Source: Chitinophaga sp. SYP-B3965 (GTDB lineage Bacteria > Bacteroidota > Bacteroidia > Chitinophagales > Chitinophagaceae). From it: a stretch of 64,000 nt of DNA. Each line of letters begins with the position of its first letter. Within the stretch, counting starts at the first letter, position 1. The translations under genes and the position numbers were made by a program. Of this stretch, positions 19,137 through 28,150 are shown one piece after another. Under the pieces are notes generated by a model that saw only the letters and a list, made by a program, of their open reading frames with translations, was not told the DNA's origin and made no database searches. The DNA lies in NCBI RefSeq assembly GCF_009647655.1, contig NZ_WJFD01000001.1:2604001-2668000 (forward strand), in the 5' to 3' direction.

Positions 19137-21431
19137 TTACATCCCGGCGCGGCCTTCTTCTTCATTTCTACTCCCCGGTTTACTCTTATGCGTAGACCTT
19201 CCAAAGCTATAATTCAACGTAAGCGCCGCTCTCCTGATGCCAAACCAATGGTAAAATTCATTATTGATGATGCGCTTCTCGCGGAATACCATTCGGTTCC
19301 GGTAGGTATCAAAAATATCATAATAACCGATCTTGGTATTCAGCTTTCCTTTCATCCAGCTTCTCTGTAAGCTGAGATCAACATTGCCTAAGGGCTTCGC
19401 TATATAAAGACCGGTGCCGCTGTAGGAACGATAATAATAAGATAAGTCGAAGGTGATGGCTTTGGGTAATGTGAACACCTGGCTCCCTGTGATCGCGTAA
19501 TCGGTAATTGGGATAGCATAGGTAACCCCATGGTAAGGGGTTTGTTCTTTTTTATAAGCGCCCCTGATATTATGCTGCATCCTCCACCATTTACTAACGG
19601 AAAGCGGGAAACTTACTTCAATTGCGGCAAAATCGTTGTAGGGCAGGTTCTTACCTAAGTATTGCAATATATTGGTAGCACTGTCATATTCCGGATACCG
19701 GGTCATGGGATCTGATTCCCGGCCTATTTGCATAGAAACCTGGAAGGCTTTGTGTGTGTAAATAATATTCAGCATAGTAGTGGTTGAAGGTAACAGCTGA
19801 GGGTTGCCCACCCAATAATTAAGCGGGCTGAAATAAAACCGGAAAGGATTGAGCTGTGAGAAACTGGGCCTGGTGATCCGGCGGCTGACAGAAAGCTGCA
19901 ATTTGTTTGAATAGGTAAAAAGCAGGCTGGGCAGCCAGGTCAGGTAATCCCTTGTAGTGGCACCTGCCACGCTATGCGTATGTTCCGCACGCAGGCTTAG
20001 TGCATAGTTCCATTTGCTAAATGCCCTTTCATAAGAAACATAAGCCGCAGAGATATATTCATCATACTGGAAATTATTTGTGCGGCTGCTATCTAATCCA
20101 AAAGCATGATTAGTAAGCAGGGTATCATATCGCAGATCATTTTTAGTAGTGGTAAAAGCGAATTTAGCCCCTGCTCCTATTTTCCCTTTCCATGCAGGTA
20201 AAGAAAGATCAGCCTGTGCTGTACGGATCAGGATATCATTTTTCATGATGGTTTTCCAGTAATCCACTAAGGTCTCTGCTTCCCGGTTTTGAATATCTTC
20301 ATTTTGCCGGTTGCTGATGTTTACAATGGAACCCAGCACATCCAGCTGGCCTCCTCCCAGCTGTGCTGAATAATTAAGATTGGCTGCATAGTTACGCTGA
20401 CCGGGCGTTGAATTATTATCACTTAAGGTATGGGACACTGTATTCTTGGCGGAAGAAGAGTCTGTAATAAAAAGTGAATTGAAAGCGTTCACATCCCGGT
20501 TCATCTCAAAGGCACGAAGCGTAAGATCTATACGCTGCCCTTTTCTGAAATTATAATCAACCCCCAGGGAGTAATTGAAATTGTTATTACGGGTCAGCGT
20601 TTGTGTATGGGTAGCCATGATATTCGAATTCGCCTGATGCTGCAAAGCCACATACCGGTAAACTTTTGTACCCACCGTATAACCCATACGGGCAGTATAG
20701 ACCAGTTTGGGCGTTTTGTAAGTGAGCAGCAGGTTATTCTCTGCATAGGTATACGCATTCCTTTGCAGGTTAACGCTGGCATTTCCTTTCCAGCCTAATG
20801 TCTGGTCCCGTTTCAGTTTAATATCAATGATGCCTTTATATTCCCCGTCATACCGGGAAGAGGGATTGGCGATCACTTCAATAGATGCGATCATATCCGG
20901 GGAAAGACTGGCCAGGTATTGCTGCAATTCTTCCGCACTCATCAACACCGGCTTCCCGTCAATGAAAACACCCGGTGTGATCCTGCCGGACATTAGAATA
21001 GCACCTTCACCATTTACTTCCAGGCCGGGTAATTTTTTCAGGACATCAAATGTATTGACGGCTGTTGCAAAAAGCCTGTTCCCGGAGATATTAAACAACT
21101 GCCTGGCAGATCTCCCGGCAACCAATACCTCACCCAGCAAACTGGCATCGGCGGCCATAAAGATCTCCCCCATATCTGCTGAAGTACTTTTCAGCCAAAC
21201 ATCCTTATACCCCAAAGCAGATAAGCGCAATAGATAGGAACCAGCCAAAGGCAATTTAAAAACACCCACAGAATCAGACACCAGCCCCTGCACGAGACTT
21301 GAATCCTTTAAAGAAAGCAAACTCACTGTAACGAAGCCGATACCCGAACGGGTTTTATCGTCTACCACCTTACCACTTTGAGAAAAAGCCGGGAAATAGA
21401 AGAGCATAAAAATCAGGAAGACCCTTGCCAT
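19137..21431 (-). CDS. Outer-membrane beta-barrel protein, TonB-dependent-receptor-like (OMP_b-brl_3 type)
   Basis: A 764-residue protein with a signal peptide (VFLIFMLFYFPAFSQ), an N-terminal carboxypeptidase-regulatory-like domain (VVDDKTRSGIGFVTVSLLSL), a plug-like segment (FDVLKKLPGLEVNGEGAI, GRITPGVFIDGKPV, ASIEVIANPSSRYDGEYKGIIDIKLK) and a large barrel. The plug motif with NPSSRYDGE is typical of the family often called outer membrane beta-barrel family protein, distinct from SusC. The ligand is unknown. An AraC-type regulator lies just upstream on the same strand. Confidence 0.88.
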   Translation of the reverse strand: MARVFLIFMLFYFPAFSQSGKVVDDKTRSGIGFVTVSLLSLKDSSLVQGLVSDSVGVFKLPLAGSYLLRLSALGYKDVWLKSTSADMGEIFMAADASLLGEVLVAGRSARQLFNISGNRLFATAVNTFDVLKKLPGLEVNGEGAILMSGRITPGVFIDGKPVLMSAEELQQYLASLSPDMIASIEVIANPSSRYDGEYKGIIDIKLKRDQTLGWKGNASVNLQRNAYTYAENNLLLTYKTPKLVYTARMGYTVGTKVYRYVALQHQANSNIMATHTQTLTRNNNFNYSLGVDYNFRKGQRIDLTLRAFEMNRDVNAFNSLFITDSSSAKNTVSHTLSDNNSTPGQRNYAANLNYSAQLGGGQLDVLGSIVNISNRQNEDIQNREAETLVDYWKTIMKNDILIRTAQADLSLPAWKGKIGAGAKFAFTTTKNDLRYDTLLTNHAFGLDSSRTNNFQYDEYISAAYVSYERAFSKWNYALSLRAEHTHSVAGATTRDYLTWLPSLLFTYSNKLQLSVSRRITRPSFSQLNPFRFYFSPLNYWVGNPQLLPSTTTMLNIIYTHKAFQVSMQIGRESDPMTRYPEYDSATNILQYLGKNLPYNDFAAIEVSFPLSVSKWWRMQHNIRGAYKKEQTPYHGVTYAIPITDYAITGSQVFTLPKAITFDLSYYYRSYSGTGLYIAKPLGNVDLSLQRSWMKGKLNTKIGYYDIFDTYRNRMVFREKRIINNEFYHWFGIRRAALTLNYSFGRSTHKSKPGSRNEEEGRAGM

Positions 21432-21523
21432 TGATTGATAGTTTCCACAAACCTAAAAATGGAAGGGATAGAGGAGGTTTGAGTTCCCGAAATCAGGCGT
21501 ACGGATTTATAAAACCGTACTGC

Positions 21524-22513
21524 TTACAATTGATTATCAATACTTTCTTTGTACAAGGCCGGCGTAGTATCCTTGATCTTCCGGAAGGCAGTATAGAAGG
21601 TAGATTTAGAGTTATACCCCACTTCATACCCAATGGCTTCGAAAGTAAGATGCCCGTTTGTAGTGATCAGTTTACAGGCTTCCGCGATCCTGTATTCATT
21701 AATGTAGGTAGAAAAGCTTTTCCCGAGGTTATCATTCAGCAACTGGGATAACTGGTGCATGGAGATATTAATATGCTGTGCGAGGTCGTTCAGTTTGAGG
21801 TTAGGGTCTTTATAGAGTTGCTTCTCCCCGATCACCTTTTCAAGTTTGCTGATCCATAGATCTGCGTCCGCTATTTTTTTCCTTTCCGGTTTGGTACTCT
21901 CGGAAGAACTAAAGAAAATGGTCAGGAACAATATGAGGGTGAAACAAATGGGACCGCTGATATAAATCCCCTGCATGATGTTGAAATATGCCAGCACGTA
22001 AGCAAGGAACACAATACAGTTACCCACGTAGAGTACTATATAAAAGGGTTTTAACACCTGCCGCAGCAAAAGACCCGTGGCAATGAGGTAAGCAAACCAC
22101 TGCAGGTAAATGATCTTCACAAAAACGTTCCCCCAGGTGGCCGGGTAAGTTTCATAAGGAACCAGTATCCCTACCACCAATAAAATCCCGATCTGGATCC
22201 CCCATACCCATTTCCAGGTTTCCGGAAGACGGGCAGGCTTTAAAATCACTGACCTGAAGTAATAATAGAGAGAAGGACCAATGAGAAAACAGCCAGATAA
22301 TCCTATCTGCAGGTATATCCTGGCCAGGGAAGGATTGAAATACAGGAAAACGGATTTGGCCACCCGGATGCTGAATACCAGCACCAGCAGCCCAAGGAAA
22401 AAGGAGGCCCATGATCTCCTTTTCTTATTAAGGAAGAGGTAAAAACTCAGTATAATACCGTTAAATGCTCCCAGAGCACCGAGAAGAAACAATATTTGCT
22501 GACCAATACTCAT
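21524..22513 (-). CDS. Membrane-anchored AraC-family transcriptional regulator
   Basis: A 329-residue protein with about seven hydrophobic segments over residues 5-205 and a C-terminal AraC-type double HTH (LNDLAQHINISMHQLSQLLND and FEAIGYEVGYNSKSTFYTAFRKI). This architecture is common in Bacteroidota. It would sense something in or at the membrane and regulate nearby genes, most plausibly the barrel protein just downstream. No target site could be seen. Confidence 0.9.
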   Translation of the reverse strand: MSIGQQILFLLGALGAFNGIILSFYLFLNKKRRSWASFFLGLLVLVFSIRVAKSVFLYFNPSLARIYLQIGLSGCFLIGPSLYYYFRSVILKPARLPETWKWVWGIQIGILLVVGILVPYETYPATWGNVFVKIIYLQWFAYLIATGLLLRQVLKPFYIVLYVGNCIVFLAYVLAYFNIMQGIYISGPICFTLILFLTIFFSSSESTKPERKKIADADLWISKLEKVIGEKQLYKDPNLKLNDLAQHINISMHQLSQLLNDNLGKSFSTYINEYRIAEACKLITTNGHLTFEAIGYEVGYNSKSTFYTAFRKIKDTTPALYKESIDNQL

Positions 22514-22525
22514 ATATGTAAGGAG

Positions 22526-22972
22526 TTAAACTTCTACAGCCTTACTCACTTTGCGGTACACAAAAGAATGGTAAATATGCCTGCGGCTGAACCTTCCCGG
22601 AGAATCTGAGTTAACCAGTTTCATGTACAGGGCCTTGGGTACTTCAAAGTATTCATAACTACTGCCGTCCTGGAAGTTAAGCAGTAAGGTCTGTTTTTCG
22701 TAAGAGAAATCCATAATGGCAGATGCCGTGATGGTTTCTGTATAAGCCGGCAAGGCCTGTTCAATGGTTTCAGGGGCAATACTCACTAAAAAGTGGTAAG
22801 CCTCAATCACTTGCTTGCTCTTTTCCTCTGCTTCCTGCAGCTTATCCTCATCCCCATGAAACTTATCAGGGTGCCATTCCTTCATAAAATTCCGGTAAAT
22901 GGACTTTAATTCCTTTAATTCGGTGGTTTTACTAACCCCCAACAGTTTCCTGTAATCTATTACTTTCTTCAT
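22526..22972 (-). CDS. J-domain plus KTSC-domain protein
   Basis: About 148 residues from the ATG before KKVIDYRKLLGV; an upstream in-frame ATG adds seven residues. Residues 1-70 form a J domain (DYRKLLGV, IYRNFMKEWHPDKF with the HPD triad). The C-terminal part ASAIMDFSYEKQTLLLNFQDGSSYEYFEVP is a KTSC domain, ending in FSRRHIYHSFVYRKV. J domains stimulate DnaK-type chaperones; the client is unknown. It lies 12 bp from the AraC-type gene on the same strand. Confidence 0.88.
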   Translation of the reverse strand: MKKVIDYRKLLGVSKTTELKELKSIYRNFMKEWHPDKFHGDEDKLQEAEEKSKQVIEAYHFLVSIAPETIEQALPAYTETITASAIMDFSYEKQTLLLNFQDGSSYEYFEVPKALYMKLVNSDSPGRFSRRHIYHSFVYRKVSKAVEV

Positions 22973-23068
22973 GATTTGCTGCAAAATCTGCAAATATAGG
23001 CTATTTACATAAGAAACCGGGCCCTCCCGCTTGCACGAGATGAGCCCGGTTCAAATAATGGAGATCTT

Positions 23069-23452
23069 TTATCCTACCAGTCCGTGTATGGACTGCAGCA
23101 ATATCTTTTTGTTAAATGGTTTCTCCAGGAAAAGATCCGCCCCGTTTTCCAGCGCAACATCCTTTGCCGAAGCGTCCACACCGGAGATCATGATGATCCT
23201 GGTATCCGGATGTTCTTTCTTGATGAAATTAATGAGATCAATGCCGTAACCATCCGGTAACCGGTTGTCCAGCAATACAACTGTAGGCGCTTCCTGTTGA
23301 AAATATTCCACAGCATCGGAAATTGTTTGCACATGTTCTATCTCCAGGCCTTCGCCATCAAGCAATAAATTGATCAATAAACACATCTCTCCTTCATCTT
23401 CTACAATCAGGAGTTTCTGCTTGCGCGTAGTGTCTACAGTAGTATTTGTCAT
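23069..23452 (-). CDS. Single-domain response regulator (receiver only)
   Basis: A 127-residue CheY-like receiver with no output domain. Visible residues are the acidic pair in LLIVEDEGE, the phospho-acceptor aspartate in VVLLDNRLPDGYG, the switch serine in IIMISG and the lysine in FLEKPF. No sensor kinase is adjacent, so the partner is elsewhere. Stand-alone receivers usually act by protein contact. A weak hairpin with long loop lies downstream at about 23014-23049. Confidence 0.93.
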   Translation of the reverse strand: MTNTTVDTTRKQKLLIVEDEGEMCLLINLLLDGEGLEIEHVQTISDAVEYFQQEAPTVVLLDNRLPDGYGIDLINFIKKEHPDTRIIMISGVDASAKDVALENGADLFLEKPFNKKILLQSIHGLVG

Positions 23453-23505
23453 AAAGCTGGGTTTTAAGGTTTGTATTAATTACCAAAAAACCGTACCAAA
23501 TAAAT

Positions 23506-25170
23506 TTACATCTTTAGCAAGATGGATCCTCCTGCCACCTTTTGTGTACTGAGATCAAAAATCTCCAGGAAATAGATCCCTTTTCTTAATGAATCATGTG
23601 GTATCACATTATGCTTATGCTGGTAATTGACAAACATAGTGAACATCACTGTTCCATTGAGTGCATGTAAGGTGAACCTATATCTTTTGGCACTCTCCAA
23701 CCCTTCTACCATGAATTGCGTGGTAAATGGATTCGGGTAAACAATGATCTGGCTTTTGTTATCAAAGTCCTTACCTGGGATACCAGATAAAAATGTTTTC
23801 AAAATACGGATGTTATCCGTTGCCGTACTATCCCCGATACGCATCCTTACATACACATCATTATCCCGCCGCGTGAATGCAGCAGGATGAAGCTTCAATA
23901 CAGAGTCGGTATCCTCCGGTTTTAACAGATCGGTAAATGCTGCGTCCCTCGCAAAGGTGTAAAGACCCGGTACATTTCCATGTGCAGTTAAAATGATGGT
24001 ATCATTGTTATTATTGATAACATTCCGGTTAGCAGATAATGTAACGGCAGGATATACCGGTTTGGGTTCTGGTTGCACCCCATCAGGAAAAAGCCGGTAA
24101 ACAGAATCCTTATAAAAAGTGAACCATGCCTGATCTTTGTAAACAAGGCCAGGTATCAACCCTCCATTCCATGCAATGGGTACAATAAACCTCGATGCGC
24201 TGTCCAAAGGAGTATAATGCAAACCATTCTGCCACAGGTAACTATCCTTTCGCACTAATAAACCGCCGGCTTCATCCACGCCCCAGATCCAGGGATACAC
24301 ATAAGCAACGTTCCTCGGCCCTATCTCGGTAAAAGCCAGCCTTCTTACACCATCATTCCCTCTTACATATATATTCGTTTCTGCCACAGTACCAGGCCAT
24401 GTGCCCTGCTTGTCTATAGACACAAAAGCCACATGCCCGTTATTAAGATAGTATTGCCGTTTATGAAATACCTGCTGATGTACTCCACGCAGTATAGCCA
24501 CCGTATCAGTGGTAGTACCATTGTAAAGATAAAGTGTGGGAGACTGCTGCGCTTTTTCCATCATGTACAATACGTCCTGTCCATCTATCGTCACATACCA
24601 GAACCATTCTCCGGTTGTTTCACCTGTAGCAAAAGGAGTGGCAGCACCCTGCTGATATTTATACAAGGTATCATTGATACTGTACAGGAACCAGCCTTCA
24701 GGAGACATCGCAAAAGTGCCGGGATTAGTAGATACCCTTATTGTCGCTTCATTGGGCCGCTTATGATAAAAATAACCCCAGCTGGTAAAGAGTACAAAAT
24801 TGCCACCCACTTCCACACTGGTAGCCTGTTTTTCTATCTCCGTAAGTTGATTATTCCGCCATTCATACAATGCCACCATTCCTGCTACGGTAGATGGTGT
24901 AGTAATGAAAGCTCCGCTATCCGTAAGCCATCCGCTTTTGATCTGCTTCTCTGCAAACGCAGGCGGACTGCTTAGCGGAATATCGATAATAGTTTGTGTG
25001 TGAAGCTGATGGATGTGATAAGCACTATCCCGCCAGAAAAGCAGGCGATTATCTTTAAAGTCAAGGATCTCAGCCGGACCGCCGGGGATATCATAATACA
25101 ATTGCTGCTGTGCATATGCGGTCAATTCATTCAACAGCAGTAAGCTAAAGAAGAGGTAGATTTTTTTCAT
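23506..25170 (-). CDS. Secreted T9SS type A cargo protein of unknown function
   Basis: A 554-residue protein with a signal peptide (IYLFFSLLLLNELTAYAQ), a large beta-propeller-like body of short repeated strands (residues about 20-420) and a C-terminal T9SS type A sorting domain (IIVYPNPFTTQFMVEG ... KGIYFLEIF ... GGSILLKM). It is exported across the outer membrane, then released or anchored. A good promoter lies directly upstream. It forms the left chromosomal neighbour of the prophage. Confidence 0.85.
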   Translation of the reverse strand: MKKIYLFFSLLLLNELTAYAQQQLYYDIPGGPAEILDFKDNRLLFWRDSAYHIHQLHTQTIIDIPLSSPPAFAEKQIKSGWLTDSGAFITTPSTVAGMVALYEWRNNQLTEIEKQATSVEVGGNFVLFTSWGYFYHKRPNEATIRVSTNPGTFAMSPEGWFLYSINDTLYKYQQGAATPFATGETTGEWFWYVTIDGQDVLYMMEKAQQSPTLYLYNGTTTDTVAILRGVHQQVFHKRQYYLNNGHVAFVSIDKQGTWPGTVAETNIYVRGNDGVRRLAFTEIGPRNVAYVYPWIWGVDEAGGLLVRKDSYLWQNGLHYTPLDSASRFIVPIAWNGGLIPGLVYKDQAWFTFYKDSVYRLFPDGVQPEPKPVYPAVTLSANRNVINNNNDTIILTAHGNVPGLYTFARDAAFTDLLKPEDTDSVLKLHPAAFTRRDNDVYVRMRIGDSTATDNIRILKTFLSGIPGKDFDNKSQIIVYPNPFTTQFMVEGLESAKRYRFTLHALNGTVMFTMFVNYQHKHNVIPHDSLRKGIYFLEIFDLSTQKVAGGSILLKM

Positions 25171-25194
25171 ATGGACGGGGTTTTATATAAACGG

Positions 25195-25225
25195 CAAATC
25201 TAACCGTCATAAAATTTAAATCAAA
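25195..25225 (-). promoter_or_regulatory. Bacteroidota-type promoter of the T9SS cargo gene
   Basis: Read on the minus strand: TTTG at 25225-25222, a 19-base spacer, then TAGATTTG at 25202-25195, an exact match to TTTG-N19-TAnnTTTG. It lies 25 bp before the start codon. It overlaps the candidate left end of the prophage. Confidence 0.7.
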
Positions 25226-25245
25226 ACGTCATAATTTAAATGGGG
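25195..25245. repeat. Candidate left end of the prophage (two direct repeats)
   Basis: On the minus strand two copies of ATTTAAAt(tt)ATGACG lie about 20 bp apart. The outer copy, read outward to TTTGCC, matches the right-end segment 58174-58202 at 20 of 29 positions, including TGACGG and GATnTGCC. Paired sites like this are expected for a MuA-type transposase. The outer copy also carries the promoter of the flanking T9SS gene, so the true terminus could lie further inside. Confidence 0.45.
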
Positions 25246-25254
25246 CTTTGGGCG

Positions 25255-25482
25255 CTAAACACTATTCTCTATTATATCGGCCAAAATAGAAATATCCGCA
25301 CTGGTTAACTCGCTTGCGCGGTTGAGGTGTCCAACCCATTCATAATTGACCTTTTTAATCGTCCCGTGATAATAGTTGTTAATATAGATGTGATAACCAC
25401 CACCACCACCGTTAGGTTCGGATAACCTTACCTTTTTATGCTCGTCTCCAAAAACAGCCGTAAACTCTATACTTTCCAACAT
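25255..25482 (-). CDS. Small protein of unknown function
   Basis: A 75-residue soluble protein with a run of five glycines in the N-terminal half (PNGGGGGYHIYI) and an acidic C-terminus. I do not recognise the family. It has no signal peptide or membrane segment. It lies between the candidate left prophage end and an XRE-type regulator on the same strand, so it may be phage cargo or host. Confidence 0.6.
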   Translation of the reverse strand: MLESIEFTAVFGDEHKKVRLSEPNGGGGGYHIYINNYYHGTIKKVNYEWVGHLNRASELTSADISILADIIENSV

Positions 25483-25542
25483 GTCAATTTACATTTATCA
25501 AGTATTTAAATTACACATGCGCACAATGAGCCTATAAAAGAA

Positions 25543-25566
25543 AAAGCCTTTCACGGGAAAGGCTTT
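25543..25566 (-). terminator. Terminator after the XRE-type regulator gene
   Basis: A 10-bp stem (25543-25552 with 25557-25566), a 4-base loop, and TTTTCTTTT following on the minus strand. Confidence 0.8.
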
Positions 25567-25590
25567 GTTTATATTAAGATAGCATTCTGT

Positions 25591-26049
25591 TTACTTTCCC
25601 TTCCGCAAGCGCTCCAGCTCCGTTTGCAACCTCAAAATATCGGCTTCTTTCGCCGCCCTCTCATTTCGCAACCGCTCACATTCAGCCTCCAATTTTAGCT
25701 TCTCAATATCCTTTTCCCTTAACATCCTTTCATAAAGATCAAATGTTTTGTCCACCACTTGAAAAGTCGGTTGGTTTTGATAAAAGGCTGAGTTGTCGTG
25801 GTTTGTATTCTGGAAGGAGGTGGCTATTATCTGGATTGCCTTACTCAGATTGAAATTTTCAATTGCTTCAACTGGCACATTTAAAGCAGATGCTATTAAC
25901 TCCAACGTCTCCTTATCAATCTCCTCTTTCGCTTCCAGCAGGGAAACGGCCTGTTGGCTAATATTCAGCGCATCAGCTATAACCGATTGTTTTATGTGCA
26001 GAGTCTCTCTCAAATTTTTGACGTTGTTGCCTAAATGTACTTTCTCCAT
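25591..26049 (-). CDS. XRE-family HTH regulator with C-terminal coiled coil
   Basis: A 152-residue protein. Residues about 8-62 are an XRE helix-turn-helix (LRETLHIKQSVIADALNISQQAVSLLE). Residues about 105-150 are a charged coiled coil (LYERMLREKDIEKLKLEAE and following). It is transcribed away from the sigma/Cas12f-like operon and separated from it by 190 bp that contains an inverted repeat, so it could regulate that operon. It is not the main phage repressor, which lies at the other end. Confidence 0.85.
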   Translation of the reverse strand: MEKVHLGNNVKNLRETLHIKQSVIADALNISQQAVSLLEAKEEIDKETLELIASALNVPVEAIENFNLSKAIQIIATSFQNTNHDNSAFYQNQPTFQVVDKTFDLYERMLREKDIEKLKLEAECERLRNERAAKEADILRLQTELERLRKGK

Positions 26050-26115
26050 ATATATAAGCGGGTTATGTTTAGGTAAATGTAAGAAAAATTAAAATAATCT
26101 ACGCTGGACAGTAAG

Positions 26116-26135
26116 GTACAAGCAAAAACTTGTAC
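26116..26135. promoter_or_regulatory. Perfect inverted repeat upstream of the sigma/Cas12f-like operon
   Basis: GTACAAG and CTTGTAC separated by six bases, 18 bp upstream of the predicted -33 element. It may be a binding site for the divergent XRE-type regulator. Confidence 0.45.
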
Positions 26136-26152
26136 GAAACAAGGCTCTTTGG

Positions 26153-26183
26153 TTTGGTACATGCAATATAGGATGTTCCTTTG
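26153..26183 (+). promoter_or_regulatory. Probable Bacteroidota promoter of the sigma/Cas12f-like operon
   Basis: TTTG at 26153-26156, a 19-base spacer, then TTCCTTTG at 26176-26183; one mismatch to TTTG-N19-TAnnTTTG. The start codon is 55 bp further on. Confidence 0.55.
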
Positions 26184-26238
26184 AGAATCAAAACGAGAGA
26201 GGTCCACTCAAAACCATGATTACTCAATTATTTTTGTT

Positions 26239-27081
26239 ATGGGATACGACATACTCAGAGGAACAATAATAAATATTGACAATTTCAGGCTCTTTAAGTC
26301 TGGAGATCAGGCGGGTTTAACCTACTTCTATAATAACATGCGCGGTCCTGTATACTATTACGGTATGCAGATACTACATGATGATTTTTTAATAAGCACA
26401 TTTATCCAAGAAGCATTTTTAAAAGCATGGTATTTACGCGAAAGGCTTTCGGATACTTTGCATCTATTCCGTTTTGTGCGTCTCTGTATCCGTTGGAGTT
26501 GCTCTGCACATTTTGCGTCTAAATCCAGCAGATTCACTAGCAGATTGATATATCTGGACTATGCAGAGAATACAATTAGGTATAGTTCAGATATTGAGAC
26601 GGAAAACGATCATATGAATGAAATAAGAAAACAATCAGAGCACGTAAGGCTAATAATAAATGCAATAAAATATCTCCCGCCCGACAAACAAACAATTATG
26701 CGTTTATATTTTGATTACGGATTATCAGAAAAACAGATTGCTCAAAAATTCAATGCTCCTCATCAAACCATATATAATGCAATACAAAAAAGTACGGATA
26801 CCCTAAAACAGTTTTTAACAAAAACGCAGAAAAAAGCCGCATTAAGAGCAGATACCCCCACTGAAAGCCATGAAAAATATTTATCAGGACCACAAGCCGA
26901 GGTATATAGGATGCGAGTCTATTTGAAATATAGCTTTGAAAAAATAGCAATGGAATTAAATACAACGTTAGAAAAGATAATCAATACATACATCGATGCC
27001 TCAGAAACTTTAAAACAAAGAAAACCCAATGCCAACAAAAGAGGTAATAGTTACGCGAAAAATCCAATTGCTTATAAATAG
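26239..27081 (+). CDS. Divergent ECF-type sigma factor paired with a Cas12f-like protein
   Basis: A 280-residue protein. Residues about 17-90 fit sigma region 2 (FRLFKSGDQAGLTYFYNNM ... FIQEAFLKAWYLRERL). Residues about 135-195 fit region 4 (AIKYLPPDKQTIMRLYFDYG then SEKQIAQKFNAPHQTIYNAI). A further predicted helical/HTH-like segment follows at about 222-262 (YLKYSFEKIAMELNTTLEKI), which ordinary ECF factors of about 180-200 residues lack. No anti-sigma factor is adjacent. Instead its 3' end overlaps the Cas12f-like gene by 53 bp, implying coupled translation. From family knowledge, sigma factors paired with dead Cas12f are recruited to DNA by the guide RNA; that role here is inference. The gene is AT-rich compared with the host genes. 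Confidence 0.85.
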   Translation: MGYDILRGTIINIDNFRLFKSGDQAGLTYFYNNMRGPVYYYGMQILHDDFLISTFIQEAFLKAWYLRERLSDTLHLFRFVRLCIRWSCSAHFASKSSRFTSRLIYLDYAENTIRYSSDIETENDHMNEIRKQSEHVRLIINAIKYLPPDKQTIMRLYFDYGLSEKQIAQKFNAPHQTIYNAIQKSTDTLKQFLTKTQKKAALRADTPTESHEKYLSGPQAEVYRMRVYLKYSFEKIAMELNTTLEKIINTYIDASETLKQRKPNANKRGNSYAKNPIAYK

Positions 27082-28126
27082 CGATGATGCCGAGATACGA
27101 TCGGAAACATGGAAAACATTAAGATCATGGAGATTTATATGTTTCAAAGCAGCAAACTTTATATTCTCCCATCATTTTTTACAGGAACAATTAAAGGAAC
27201 TGATATACTTAACAGATGATGTAAAAATTAAACTAACGGATATAAAAAAAGACAGTGACGGTATTCTCACAACATCAAAAATGAATACAACATACCAGAT
27301 TTTGAGTAACAAATTCAAAGGTGAGTTACCCATGAACATATTAGGTGCTTTAAATAACATATTAGTCACTCAGTATAACTCTGAGCGACAGGCATATCAG
27401 AATGGCGATAGATCGGTAAGGAATTACAAACGTACTATTCCAATACCAATACCGGCGCGAAATATAACACGTATTAAACTACATGAAAGCGGTAAGTATT
27501 ACTCTTTCAACTTGTTTGGACTATCTTTTAATACTTACTTTGGCAAAGATTACGATGATAAGCGAGTCATGTGGGAAAGATGGTTATCCGGTGAATATCA
27601 ACTATGCACAAGCTCATTAAAGTTTGACCAGGGAAAAATATTTCTACTCGCGGTTTTCAAATTCGATAAGTTTTACAACTTACTAAATAGCGGGACAGTG
27701 GCAGAAGCATCACTCAGTATTGAAATTCCTATAGTGGTAAAAATTAACGGTCATCGATATGAAATAGGCACTAAAGAGGATTATTTGCACCGTCGCATAG
27801 CAATACAGCAATCACGTATTCGAGCGCAGAAATCCATAAAATATAATAGATCAAAAAACGGATTAAAACGGCAAAAACAAAACCTACTGTCATATGCAAA
27901 AAAAGAAGTCAACTATGTAGAAACAAAATTGCATTTGTACAGCAAAATGTTAATTGATCTTTGCGTAAAAAATGGAGCAGGCACACTCATACTTATTGAA
28001 CAGAAAGAAAAAGAAGAAGAAGCAAAACAGGACACGTTTTTGTTGAGAAACTGGAGCTACTTCAAATTAAAAGATAAAATACAATACAAATCAGACCGAG
28101 TAGGGATAAAGATAATTTGTGAGTAA
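27029..28126 (+). CDS. Nuclease-dead Cas12f/TnpB-family protein (dCas12f-like)
   Basis: A 365-residue protein. The Cas12f signature GDRSVRNYKRTIPIPI is at residues 126-141. A bridge-helix-like basic stretch follows at about 252-290. The family block FLLRNWSYFKLKDKIQYKSDRVGIKI is at about 337-362. The RuvC-I site (about 228-240, LSIEIPIVVKIN) lacks the usual GIDxG aspartate. The RuvC-II glutamate is kept (LILIEQ, E324). The protein ends at residue 365, just before the point where Cas12f and TnpB proteins have the zinc finger and the RuvC-III aspartate. DNA cleavage is therefore unlikely, while RNA-guided binding remains plausible. It overlaps the sigma-factor gene and is followed at once by two guide-RNA-like units. 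Confidence 0.85.
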   Translation: MPTKEVIVTRKIQLLINSDDAEIRSETWKTLRSWRFICFKAANFIFSHHFLQEQLKELIYLTDDVKIKLTDIKKDSDGILTTSKMNTTYQILSNKFKGELPMNILGALNNILVTQYNSERQAYQNGDRSVRNYKRTIPIPIPARNITRIKLHESGKYYSFNLFGLSFNTYFGKDYDDKRVMWERWLSGEYQLCTSSLKFDQGKIFLLAVFKFDKFYNLLNSGTVAEASLSIEIPIVVKINGHRYEIGTKEDYLHRRIAIQQSRIRAQKSIKYNRSKNGLKRQKQNLLSYAKKEVNYVETKLHLYSKMLIDLCVKNGAGTLILIEQKEKEEEAKQDTFLLRNWSYFKLKDKIQYKSDRVGIKIICE

Positions 28127-28150
28127 TGACTAATGAAAACTTTGTTTGGT

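Noticed and set aside
24433..24975. 180-codon plus-strand frame opposite the T9SS cargo gene
   Set aside because: Antisense shadow; the minus-strand gene has signal peptide, sorting domain and promoter.
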